Positions 24,347-35,355 of a DNA stretch of 64,000 bases are shown here, in pieces; position 1 is the first letter of the stretch; the number at the start of each line of letters is the position of its first letter. Made by a program: the position numbers and the translations under genes. Source of the stretch: Ziziphus jujuba (lineage: Eukaryota; Streptophyta; Magnoliopsida; Rosales; Rhamnaceae); the NCBI RefSeq assembly GCF_031755915.1, contig NC_083388.1, forward strand, positions 9,051,001 through 9,115,000. The letters run 5' to 3'. Below the pieces are notes generated by a model. The model was not told the DNA's origin, made no database searches, and saw only the letters and a program-made list of their open reading frames with translations.

Positions 24347-25543
24347 CAAGGTTTTAAATATCCAAAATTTTCTCGAATTTTTTTTTTTTTAAAGGATGGA
24401 AATAAAATTTAAGTTTTAAATAGAAACGGATAAAATTTCTATAATATTCATAGAAATTTTCAAAACTTCGCCAAAATTTTCATGAAAATTTCCATCAAAA
24501 TATCTACATCAAATCTCTAACAATTTAGATAAAAAAATCCATAATATCTATCGAAATTTCAAAAATTTATTTCCATGGAAATTTAAAAAATATTTAAAAA
24601 ATTTATAAAATTGTTTTATAAAAATTCAAAAATATTATTGATGTTTAGTAAATTATTTTACCAAATTAACTTTAGTGATAATTTTTTTCAACTTTTTATT
24701 TATTTTTTAAGTATTTATAATATAAATAAAACGAAGTGAATTAAATTTAATAACCTTAATAACTTTTGTTCATTGATAATATATATATATATATATATAC
24801 ACTTCTATGTATTTTGTATAAGATAGATTTATTAAAATCTCATAGTTACAAGTTAATAGTTGATTATATAAGAATGAAAAATAATAATATAAAATAATAA
24901 CATGGAAATACAATATTATGTAGAATTGATATTGACTGCATTTAAATTAATAACATTAAGCAAATAAAAATAAAAATATGATAGAATATTTTATACTAAG
25001 CATTAAAGATAACTATATTTAATATAAGATCCTTATGGTTGACATATTAATAATTACATAAAATATTATTAAGAAGATACATCTTTTAATAATTACATTT
25101 CACATTTCACATCTCAAAATGAGAACGAGAAAGTTACTAATAAATTTCAATTATCTAAGAGTTTTATGAGTATTGAGATGATATTTATGAAATATAATGT
25201 AATTGTAATTATTGTTTTATCTTAATTAATAAACAATTTATCAAATATATATTTTTTTTGCTTATTAATAATAGTATATTTATAATCATTAATGCTTACT
25301 ATAAATTAAATTGATTAAGACAAATATAATATCTATACAATATTTTTATAATTTTTATGATTAATTTGATAATTAATTGTTTAAATAAGCCAATGTTAAA
25401 GTTTCAACAAAAATTTTTATTTTTAGAATAAATTTTTATTATTTTTTATGAATTTTTATTGATATACGATATTTTTTAATTTTTTAATAAAAAATTTCAT
25501 ATTTTAAACTTTTGATATTTCTTTAATATCGAAATTTTGACCC
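24347..25543 (-). mobile_element. Dispersed 1.2-kb repeat, copy 3 (inverted)
   Basis: Reverse orientation relative to copies 1 and 2, beginning CAAGGTTTTAAATATCC and ending ATATCGAAATTTTGACCC. Block 2 reads through the equivalent site (about 60,745-60,770) without it. With copy 2 it makes a large inverted pair separated by about 1 kb. Confidence 0.65.
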
Positions 25544-27525
25544 ATGACATATATAAACTGCAATTTTGTTGTTTTAATTTTATTTTCATCTTGTTTCGAA
25601 TTCTAATACACAGCATTCCAGGCTCGTACTTTTTCAAATCTGAGAATCCTGGCTGTCCTTTTCGATGATATTGCAATTGCCACCACTATCATTTTAGAAT
25701 AATTAACAAAGAAATTTAGTGCTATAGCCTTGTCGTCTTGTATTTTGGAATCGTGCATGCCCAATAACAACTAGCTATAGCTCAGGGGTGAGAAATTGCA
25801 GATTATAAAAGCTTTTATTTATTTATTTATTTATTTTATTATAATGGAAGTGAAGGATTTGAACGCTCAATCTTTATTAAAGGAAGTGATGATTTAACCA
25901 ACAAACTGTCTCTAAATTAAAGATCATATTTGTGCTCTCTGCACACATTTTTATGATAGGCTATGTTTATGCTTCACCTTTACCAACTTTAAAGACATTT
26001 TTTCAAAACCTTTTGATCAAGGGACAAAGGGCAGCGTTTAGGTTGGAAACTCAATCATACTTGTAATGTTATGAATAAAGATATATACATATTGCTCTGT
26101 TGTTACCGGTGAATCTGCCATTCAGGGTTGCAAAGTACGGCAACCTCTTCCTACCTTTTTTTTTTAATAATAATTGTTTTACACTCACTAAATTTGTTAA
26201 TAAAAAATTTAGACACCAATAAGTTGGTATTGTTTCATTGATTTTTACCTTTCATAATTATAGAATATAATTTATATCTAATAATAATAAATGATTATAT
26301 TAGATATCATGTCATTTGGTTTAGAATTTTGATAATTTTTTTTATCTCTGTAGCATTAGCATTACTGTAATAATAATTAAATAAATAAACACCACCGTCC
26401 ATGTATACACTATAGCCAATGTTGGTGGGTTTTGAAGCAAATATAAACAACCCCTGTATTTTTGAATGTTGGTGGGTTTTGAAGCAAATATAAACAGCCC
26501 CTGTATTTTGACCAGTCACATGTCCTTGCTTGTCCGTGAGTGGTTCTCAACATTATTGATTTTTTCTTGTTTTCATACTATATGACAATAATAGGCAAGT
26601 TTTTTCTAGCCTCTGTTTCATGATATTCTTCCCCTGTAAGCTGCAATTTTTTTGGTCCAAATTTTACTGCCTAATGTTGTCAATCATTCAACGAAAGATA
26701 TTAGATTACTTAAGACAAAAATCATTCACAAAGAAAAAGAATACTAATTTCATGCAAACTTGCACCGTTTATTTATCTTCGTCTTTTCTATCCAATTGTT
26801 GCTTCCGTTTATTTTAACAATAAACAGCTGAACAGATTTCAATACATGGAAAACACCCAAGATTGTCAAAAGAAATTTGAGATTTCCAATAACAATTTCG
26901 GTCGTTCAAGGGAATTCCACTTCCACCGCAAACTTTGCAATCTGATTAACAGAGAAAATGGATAGGCATTCAATCTCGGAAACCTTTGTAATTAAACCTG
27001 GTCTTCTTTATCTCTGACTCACGCAAAAAAACAAAAGCCTTCTAATTTTTATGCGCTGACCCATGCACCACTAAAGAAAATTAGAAAAGAAAATATAATA
27101 TAATAAACCACAAAACAATTATATGACTACGATGGATTTCCAAAATTTTATTTTATTGCCACATCCAATAAATTAAACAAAAAAAAAAAAAATTATAGAT
27201 TGGTTATAAATATTCCAACAGGCAAACCAATTGGCGTTGTTCGATCATTTGCCGTATGTTTTGCCCCTGTAGTTTAAGTAGTTTTTTGTTCATGGCTCTA
27301 TAATCTACTATGCCGAGACATCTATATAATCTCCAGCATGAAACCCCATGACCAAGGAGTTAGGACACCATAACGAACCTTAAACCTGTCAATTCTATCA
27401 ATCAGCCAGTCCTCTCGCTATGCTCTTCAAAATGGCCGCACAACAAAAATATACACAAAGTTAGATTTGGCAAGATTTCATGACCTACTAAGGACAAAGC
27501 TTATATAATACAATTAACAGCCATA
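25544..27525. other. Right part of duplicated block 1, noncoding
   Basis: Aligns by eye with about 60,840-62,700 of block 2, for example around CAAATTTTACTGCCTAATG (26,658) and TTTGCCGTATGTTTTGCCCC (27,249). I see no gene; conservation reflects duplication. A 47-bp tandem duplication (26,421-26,514) is present only in this block. Homology ends at about 27,525, just before the position where GRAS-4 lies in block 2. Confidence 0.65.
26421..26514. repeat. 47-bp tandem duplication specific to block 1
   Basis: The unit with TTGGTGGGTTTTGAAGCAAA and AACAGCCCCTGTATTTT is present twice with a 47-bp period; block 2 has one copy (about 61,590-61,640). Confidence 0.85.
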
Positions 27526-27754
27526 TATATATATATATATTTTATATATTCAAATAAAATACTTTTAACCAAACCCAATGAAAAGTGGTTTCTTCATGGA
27601 GTACTTTTGGAGAGCAAAAATTATACCAAGTAGGGCCTTAAGCTTCCTAATTTCTAGGTACTGTAGTTAAGAGAAGTTAGTGAAGCAAGCTGTTGGCTCT
27701 AACTAAATATATTCTAGACATGCTCAATAAGACTAGAATAGATGCACAATCCTA

Positions 27755-27950
27755 AGCTATATAGTGCAAAGTTGGTGGCTTTTCAGAACATGACAATTAT
27801 TAGACTTGATATTTGCTTTGCTGTAAACAAACTTAGTTTGTACAAGCTTCCACTTTATCACATTGGGAGGCTTGTAAGGGGTTACTAAGATATTTAAAAG
27901 GAATAGTTGGTCCTAAATGAAGTTTATTGTTCATGGTTTTGCTGATGTTA
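27755..27950 (+). pseudogene. Copia RT/RNase H fragment (relic)
   Basis: In shifting frames this translates to pieces such as IIRLDICFAVNKLS and WEACKGLLRYLKGIVG, which match the junction of reverse transcriptase and RNase H in Ty1/copia polyproteins. Stops and frame changes show it is long dead. It is cut off at about 27,950 by unrelated sequence. It lies in the gap between the two GRAS blocks. Confidence 0.6.
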
Positions 27951-30040
27951 CTCAAAATCGCAAGTACTGTACCAATCAAACAAATAATTTAGCAATGAAT
28001 AGAGTATGGTTCCACAAAGATTGTATTTATTAATTATCAAAATTAATCTAACTCTAATTTTATTTGAACAATTCAAAATTAAAGTTTTGCTTAAATTAAA
28101 TTAAACTAATTAAACTTTAAATTTAAAGGTAATGGAAAAGAAATTAATATTTAGAAGCTTTAGGGTTTCCGATTTCAATAAAATTAATCCGACGATAACC
28201 TCCTAATTAGTTACCAAAATTAATCTAACTCTAATTTTATTTGAACAATTCAAAATTAAAGTTTTGCTTAAATTAAACTAAACTAATTAAACTTTAAATT
28301 TAAAAGTAATGTAAAAGAAATCAATATTAAGAAGCTTTAGAGTTTTCGATTTCAGCAAGATTAATCCTACTGGAACCTCCTAATTTATCTAACTAATGTT
28401 TATTCCCTATATCACAACAAATTTTTGTAAGGTGGTTATTCATCTCTCTCAAGCACTAATAACATATTTTAATAAAAAAGTAACTCATATCTCTATGTTA
28501 CTGTGAATTTATTAGAACTCATTAAGTATAAGAAATTAATATTAATGTTGCATAAAATTTCATAAATATATTTATCCTATGACAATTCTATGGTATTTTA
28601 TCAAGATCTAATTTGATTATCACTTCTTAATCTTAAATCAAACCATAAATCATGTAATTGATGACAAACAATCACATAATAAAATACTCAACATAGATGT
28701 GGAACAAAACATTAATTCACTAAAAATTCTAAGAATTCAAATATTCATAATCCGGTACATCATAGCCGTAGAAAAGAAATTTAGAACATCCTAAGGTTAA
28801 TCAAAATCATAAACATATTGTCAAGCATGAAGAAAGAAAAAGAAGAAACAAAAAATTTAGTAAGATTCGTGGTTGAATTCCATCTCCAGATTACCAATCC
28901 TCTTTGTTCCTTGCTTCTTTCTTTGCACATTCTCTTTTAGTCTCAAGCCATTCAAAAGCTTGGTCTTACAACCTAAAAACCTCTATTTATAATCCTCTTT
29001 TATTAGGCTTTAGTTTTCTAAATTGATTAAAATTCTCACTTAAATCTCTGCACAGTACCACAAGCCTGCTTTTGTGGCACTCAGCACCAAGCTCTTTGTC
29101 CAAAACACTGACCAAGACAAAATCAACATAGGTTCCTCTGTTTGCCAACTTTGCGGCACCAAAGAGATCAAAATAAACTTATATCCTACTCGGTACTTCA
29201 CACCAAAAATATGTGTGCCTGTACCTTTAACTTATAAATAAAAATTCATACCACTATCAGATATTTCTAACGTGAGTACTTACTTGTTAACCAGTTCGGA
29301 TGATAATACCTGACTTTCAAAGCTCTTTTGCCCTTCTGATATTCACCTAATGTCTTGACGGCCTCCCTTGCTTAGCAACTCAAATGGTTACTCCACTCCC
29401 TTGGGCTCCTTAGCTTCTAGCCAAAACACCAAACTATCGTAATGATAGCCGATTCACGGACTCAGGTAATTACGTTCCTCCTTTTCAGAATCCAAAACAT
29501 GGTTCTTGGTTTTTTAAGTAAGGTCTTTTGACTCCTTATCAAACTCTCAAAGTGGTAAAATTCTTACTTATAAATTAAAGAGCACACACTGCTTATGTGT
29601 TTTTCCCTTTTGGAAATTACCCTAAGTTATTAAAAAGAGAAAAATGGAACAGAAATTACACTCTTTATTGAAATATTTTAAAACATTATAGGACTTCTAA
29701 ATTTTAGTACAGTGGTGTTGCTTAAAGAATTTTGGTTCTCTTAGGCACTCTTGTTCTATATTCTAAGATCTGTGTTTACAAATGAAAACTTATGGCCTTA
29801 TATAGACTTGGCCACGGACTTCAAATATTTTCAAATCCGAATAATTGAGTGCAGGTATCCTTGCTTTATATGATAAAAGCTAACTAAAAATACATGTTCC
29901 TAGCCATATCTAGTTGGCATCACTATCATTAATATAATGATACATCTATAGTAACTAAAAGAAGAATTTTGCTTTGGTGAATATACGTAGTCAGCACTTA
30001 ATTACATGTAATTTTTTTTTTTTTTTTAGTATCTCCATTG
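27951..30040. other. Repeat-rich noncoding DNA between GRAS blocks
   Basis: Noncoding, with a 177-bp tandem duplication (28,036-28,389) and less AT-rich stretches around 28,850-29,600 that look like transposon leader or LTR DNA but carry no identifiable domain. The last 50 bases (about 29,990-30,040) match the 3' flank of GRAS-2 near 18,565, so they belong to block 2, left of the Copia-A insertion. Confidence 0.5.
28036..28389. repeat. 177-bp tandem duplication
   Basis: Two adjacent units start with AAAATTAATCTAACTCTAAT (about 28,039 and 28,216) and share most of the following 170 bases, with scattered differences. They are older than the 130-bp duplication at 8.7 kb. Confidence 0.85.
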
Positions 30041-30046
30041 CATGTA

Positions 30047-30356
30047 TCGTTGGTAATTTGGTTGTCCTAGTCTTTAAAAATCAATAAGCTAATCTTATAG
30101 TTGTGGGAAGTAGCGGGAAACTGGTTTTACCATGTTTTACCAAGTCATTAGGATTTTGTTTCAGTCATGTTGTTAAGCCCTACTCTGCAGTTCATGCTCG
30201 CTGGTTTTGTTGTATTTTTCAATTTCCGCAATGCCTATTTAAGAGGTACTTTTTCATGAATTCAATGTTATTCCGTTTTCCTTTTCTTTCCTTGTGTTTT
30301 ATTAACAAAAGTTTTTTTTTTCTGCATAATTTTTCCTATTTATTTATTTTATAAAA
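30047..30356 (+). repeat. Copia-A 5' LTR
   Basis: About 310 bp, ending two bases before the primer-binding site TGGTATCAAAGC, which is complementary to the 3' end of initiator tRNA-Met with one mismatch to the commoner TGGTATCAGAGC. It shares GGGAAACTGGTTTTACCA and downstream sequence with 56,535-56,792. Confidence 0.75.
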
Positions 30357-30439
30357 ATGGTATCAAAGCCTAGCAAAGCAACTTGTGACAGATAATTGCA
30401 GCAGTCTATTTTGCTCTTGTGGTGCAATAGCAACATAGG

Positions 30440-30815
30440 ATGGCGTTTAATAGTTTTGTACATCCTACGATTCCTCAGTTTGATGGTGATCACTATGATC
30501 ATTGGAGCATGTTGATGGAGAATTTCTTAAAATCAAAGGATTATTGGCAAATTATTGAATCTAGAGTAGCTGAACTTGTTGTCAATATGTGGATAGATGT
30601 GCAAAAAGATAAGCTCGAAGCATAGAAATTAAAAGATTTAAAGGCGAAGAATTGTCTTTTCCAAGCAAGCACAAATTAAATCAATATGAGGCAAAGGAAC
30701 AAGCACTATAGGCAGCAATTAATCATAATGGTGCAGGTCATGGTAAAGGCAAAAGGAAAGTAACGATACTAAGAAAGAGAAAAGTGACGCAAAAGATTCT
30801 TAAGGAAAAGGGAAC
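30440..30815 (+). pseudogene. Copia-A gag remnant
   Basis: A 61-codon frame with the typical Copia gag start (IPQFDGDHYDHWSMLMENFL) and the KDYWQIIE motif is followed by stops and frame shifts. The middle and the CCHC zinc knuckle are missing; a basic remnant continues to about 30,815, where Copia-B begins. Confidence 0.75.
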
Positions 30816-31016
30816 AAGCATTGTTACCTTTGTTGCTTTTGCTTTGCTGTGATTTGTCATTGACTCCATCAATTTCTTCCATGTTTATTAGTTGGCTCCA
30901 TTAATCCCTTCATCAATTTCTACCTTACTAGCCGTGTTGCCTTTGTTACTTTTGCTTTGCTATGATTTGTCATTGATTGAGCCAATTGAATTGAACTATG
31001 TTGTCATGCCCCCTCA
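30815..31016 (-). repeat. Copia-B 3' LTR, truncated
   Basis: Matches the start-proximal part of the LTR at 51,426-51,909 (shared TTTTGCTTTGCTGTGATTTG and CATTAATCCCTTCATCAATT) but lacks the rest. It is preceded on the minus strand by a polypurine tract. Confidence 0.7.
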
Positions 31017-31039
31017 AGCTAGCAGGTGGAATGGAATGA

Positions 31040-31702
31040 ACCCAAAGCTTGGCATGAAACTTATAGAATAAGTCACCTAGCAATGGTTTTGTTTGAATGT
31101 CTGCAATCCGAAGGTGAGAGGGAGTAAAACGTATTATAAGCTATCATGTAGCCACTCGTTCCCTAACAAAATGGTTATCTATTTGGATATGCTTTGTTTG
31201 ACCATGAAGAACTGGATTTATTGTCATATGCAATGCACTAATATTGTCACAAAGGAGCTGTGGTGGTTTGAGAAGGGAAACACCAATATCACGTAAAAGG
31301 AATGTAATCCACATAAGTTCTGTAGCTGTTGAGGCCATTGCTTTATATTCTGCTTCTGTACTGGGTCATGCAATAGTTGGTTGTTCCTTGATGACCAAGA
31401 GATGTAGTTAGCTCCAAGATAAATACAATATCCACCTATGCTTCGACAAGTTATAGGGCATCCTGCCCAATCTACATCACAAAAACTAGTTAAGTTAAGA
31501 GAACTTCGTTGGATGAATCTTAGGCCAAAATCAATCGTCCTTTTAAAGTAGCAAAGTATGCATTTGAAATCACATAGATAGGATTGTGTAGGATTTTGAA
31601 AATGTTGGCACACTCTACTAATAGCACGGCTGATATATGGGTGAGTGAATGTGAGATATTGTAAGCTTCCAACCAGTATTCTATATTCTATGGCATTGAT
31701 AG
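31040..31702 (-). pseudogene. Copia-B RNase H and RT C-terminal part
   Basis: Minus-strand translation gives EYRILVGSLQYLTFTHPYIS, then CYFKRTIDFGLRF, FCDVDWAGC and SIGGYCIYLGANYISWSSR. After a frame change come TELMWITFLLRDIGVSLL, LLCDNISALHM, NPVLHGQTKHIQIDNHFVRE, the C-terminal RNase H signature of Ty1/copia. The frame continues across the hAT at 48,127 once the 8-bp duplication is allowed for. Confidence 0.85.
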
Positions 31703-32030
31703 TAGGGGTGGGCTCGGTTCGGTTCGGTTCGGTTTTGTGAACTTTTTTAAACCGAACCGACCGGTTCGGTTTGGGTTGGGTACAAAACCAAACCGAACCG
31801 ACAGTTACATTCAACCCAAACCGAACCGAACCGAATGAATATTTTTCGGTTTGGGTTGGGTTCACGGGTTGGGCTTTATGATGGGCTTCGGCCCAAATTT
31901 TTTTATTTTTGGTTTAGGCCGGTTTGGGCCTTATGATGAGCTTCACTTTCAGCCCAATTTTTTTTATTTTTGGTTTGGGCCAGTTTGGACCTCATGATGG
32001 ATTTCGGCCCAAATTTTTTTATTTTTACTA
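31703..32030. repeat. hAT left subterminal repeats
   Basis: Dense GGTTCGG and CCGAACC motifs fill 31,715-31,860. A roughly 60-bp unit, TTATGATGGGCTTCGGCCCA plus a T-rich tail and GGTTTGGGCC, is repeated about three times to 32,030. The right end (47,938-48,118) carries the same CCGAACCGA motifs but not the 60-bp unit. Confidence 0.8.
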
Positions 32031-32231
32031 TTTTGAGATATGAATTTTGATACATTGAGCCAAAATTGTTTAAAATCTTTTTTAGACCTTTTTAATTATC
32101 AATCTTTAATTATATTATTATTCATGCATTATATTTTAAATTAAATATCTTTTTCAAACTATTATCTAACTTAAATAATTTTAACATACATTGTAACACC
32201 CCGTCCCGAATCTCACCGGAATTCGTGCACG

Positions 32232-32310
32232 TTGACCGAGGTTGACCGTTGACCGTTGACCGAAGGGGTCAAAAGTTGACTTTTTGACTCGGTGGGAATT
32301 TCGAGTTGAC
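32232..32310 (+). promoter_or_regulatory. W-box array in LTR U3
   Basis: Seven TTGAC cores lie within 79 bp (from 32,232, 32,242, 32,249, 32,256, 32,276, 32,284 and 32,306), four of them in GTTGACC units; two more follow by about 32,475. TTGAC(C/T) is the WRKY-factor site. The 3' LTR has one unit fewer. Function is inferred. Confidence 0.5.
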
Positions 32311-32617
32311 CAGGGTACCGTGGCGAAGTGCATGACGCCCTGAGTTCGTAGACTAGTAGCACGTCGAAAACGGAGCTACGGTTTGAAAGTTATGGGCAAA
32401 ACAAGTTGAAGTGTAAACTGTCTAAAAGGTGCCGGGAGTTGACTTTTTCTTGTGATGTAATTGTGAGTTGACTCTTGTATGGTTGTAAAGTACTCGTCGA
32501 TACGAGTTCATAGACTAGCGGCACGCTTAAATCGGACATCCGGTTAAAAAGTTATGGACGTTTGAAGTTTACCGGATACCGTATTATTTTAATGTTTTTG
32601 GGTCGTGAACAGTGAAA

Positions 32618-32652
32618 TGCCACGTGTCAGCTTCTGAGTGGTCCACGTGGCA
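32618..32652. promoter_or_regulatory. Inverted pair of G-boxes in the LTR
   Basis: TGCCACGTG and CACGTGGCA face each other 17 bp apart, flanked by GAACAGTG on both sides. The same arrangement occurs in the 3' LTR (about 40,389-40,423). Suggests bZIP/bHLH control of the element. Confidence 0.5.
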
Positions 32653-35215
32653 TGAACAGTGTCACACAGGGTTTTAATTTTGAAAAACTCTCGGGGAAGA
32701 GAGAGAAAGAGAGAGAAGAGAGAGAAAGAGAGAGAGGAGAGAGAAAGAGGACCCGCCGGCCGCCGGCCATTTTCACGTTTTTCCGGCCTAGTTACTGTAC
32801 ACGCGCCGGCCAGCCAGATTGCCCACCTCATTTCCGGCAAAACCTCCAAATTTCACGGCGAACGGCCGCCGGACGCGCCCGGATCGGACGTCCGAAGTTT
32901 GGCGGCGATTTTTCCCCTCCACCGCCGGCCACCGCGAATCGGCACTATTCCGGCCGATAAACAGTACACGCGCCTGACAGCCTTGATCCTCTCCTCAAGT
33001 CCGGCCTACCCACCAAAAATCACGGCCATCGGACCACCGACGCGCCGGGATCGGAGCGTTTTCCGGCGAGGGGTCGAAAATCTTCAAACGGTGATTTCTC
33101 CGCCGTCCGACCTCCGTTTTGCTCACCGTCGGTTCCGTTGGATTGCTCTCCTCACGATCTACAAATCTGCAAAATTTCACAGCAAACGGCCACCGTCGGA
33201 AATTACTGTTCCGGCGACGGTTGCCGGTGACGTGGCGGCCCGCCGGAAAGTACTGTTCCGGCGAGTACCCCGAAAATTCCGGCCAGCTCCAGTCCGCAGT
33301 GTTCGACCTCCTGAACCCAAATCCGACTTCCGTTTCCACCAATTCGCGACGGTTTGGGAGAATTGCGGAGCCGAAACCCGAAAAGCTTCCCGATAAAATT
33401 CCGACCCCGTCGGGTACGATCATCGGAAATTAAGACCGGATCTGTGATTAGCATCACTCGAGCTTCGATTCGGTATATCATTCGTAAATTTTAGTTATCA
33501 TTTGGTGTTCGCTCCTCGGGTACCCATTTGGGGATTACCCGAATAAAATATTAATATTTGTGGTTTTGGTACTGTGGATGTTTTAGGTGCACGTGCAAGT
33601 AGCGGAGTCGATCCTGCGGAGGATCTTGATTGAGATACGTGCACAAGGTGAGTGACCCACCTTCAAATTAATTTTGGAGAATTTAATTGATGAATATATT
33701 ATGTGTGAATTAAATATTTGGAATTTAATTTCTATGTGCCAAATATTTATTGGATTTATTGTAGAAGTATTTATGAACTTATTGGATTTAAGAAAATGCG
33801 AATTCTACAAATTTATGCCGTGTGGAATTATTTTATGGTTTTGAGGATTTTGAAATTGGTGTGGTTTTAATGGTAAATTGGGCACGATTTGATTTTCAAA
33901 TATTTCAAAGAAAATATTTGGTTATATTGGTGATTTCAATTTTTATAAAATATGCCCATGGAATATTATGAGATTTGATTATGATATTTCGAGAAATTAT
34001 TTATGCTATTGGGAAAATGTGGATATTTGAATTGATGGATTTGGAAGTTGGTGGATTTGAAAATCATGGAATTTATGGTATGGATTATAAGGAAATTGTG
34101 GAGAATTTCCCGGTTCAAGCGGATGGATTATGCCCGCTATGCTTATGAAAAATGTGAAATTTGTTTTATGATTTAAATTTATGGATTTTATAATTTTTAG
34201 ATGCACCGTGCACGTACTGGTGTTCTGATTATGTAATATGGTTAGTGTGCACACGGTTGTGATTAGCGCGCAGGTGGGTGTGAGTAGCGCGCGGTTGATA
34301 TTATGAGGGTGTCCTGTGGATGCCATCGGAGAGGGCGGCCACCCCCCTTTGGCCGGGACACCAGGTTAGCAGCGGCGCTGTGGGACGCCACGCGACCGTA
34401 TGCCGGTTTCTTTCTATAACCTCCTGTCTGGCGGTACCTTGGGACGCTGGGTACTGTTGGCGCCACTGGTATATAGTGGGTGCATCAAATGATTTTCAGA
34501 ACTGTGTTTTAAAAATAAAATGTTTGGAAACTGAATTAGAATTAAAAATATAATTGTTACCGCTTCTGGTATTTAATTGATGTCTTGGTTTTCGGGAAAT
34601 ATGAATAAAGGGTTTTGTGAAAATGTTTTAAAAGGGGAACCTTTCCAACTGAGAGAATTGTAAGGGCTTTGAGAGAAATTATTATTTCCAAATAATTATT
34701 ATTTATATACCTATTACCGTGGTATGATAGTGTAGAGTAGTAGGGTCGCTCACTGAGATGATTAGCATCTCACACTCTTAAATTCCGTTCCTCTAGGTAC
34801 CAGGTTGTCGGTGTTCACTCGGAGCGGACTTGATCTTCCTCGCTGTATTTGTTCGCGCAGTACCTTGTTCTTCTTTTACTGCAGTTGTAATATTTCGTTC
34901 ACTTTTGCTGTATTCTGTATTTTGTAGTACTTCATAAAGCTCTGTATACTGTATGGGACACTTATGTATTTGTATTGCACTGGATTACTGTATTTTTATT
35001 TTGGAGTGCTGAAATTTGTGGAACCAGATCGTCGTACTGTGGGAGGAATAAGGGAACAATTATAGAAGTGTGTTTTCAGTGCAGGAAATTTTGTGGTAAG
35101 TCCATCCCTTAGGGGAGGTTCTGCCGGATCTTCCACAGAAGGGTCCGGTAGGGTTTCCCTGGGATCAGGGCTTGTCTAGGGTTCCGGTGGGGAACTTTGG
35201 ACGGGTCCTGACAGT

Positions 35216-35227
35216 TGGTATCAGAGC
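35216..35227 (+). other. Chromovirus primer-binding site
   Basis: TGGTATCAGAGC, complementary to the 3' end of plant initiator tRNA-Met, two bases after the LTR end. It would prime minus-strand DNA synthesis. Confidence 0.9.
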
Positions 35228-35355
35228 ATAGGTTCTTGTAATCCTTAGGGACTGTGCATTGCTGTACAGCCCATCCGTAAATTCCTTCCTTTTGTAATCG
35301 TGCTTAAGTGTCCCTGTTTCTAAACTCTTGTTTGTTTCTTCAGTAATCGACTACG

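Larger units (their letters stand above)
32192..35213 (+). repeat. Chromovirus 5' LTR
   Basis: 3,022 bp, beginning TGTAACACCCCGTCCCGAAT and ending GACGGGTCCTGACA. It contains a W-box-rich start (32,232-32,310), a pair of inverted G-boxes (32,618-32,652), a GA-rich run (32,697-32,750) and an unusually GC-rich stretch (about 32,750-33,420). Relative to the 3' LTR it has one extra GTTGACC unit and lacks 8 bp of the GA run. Confidence 0.95.

Noticed and set aside
30103..30354. 83-codon ORF and its relative at 56,541-56,792
   Set aside because: Both lie in Copia-A LTRs; similarity of the two peptides is a consequence of LTR identity.
32659..33396. Open frame of 245 codons inside the chromovirus 5' LTR, and its 250-codon equivalent at 40,423-41,175
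   Set aside because: Lies in a GC-rich LTR region where several frames are open on both strands. The first part is a GA-repeat artefact, the two copies change frame through an 8-bp indel, and no domain is visible.
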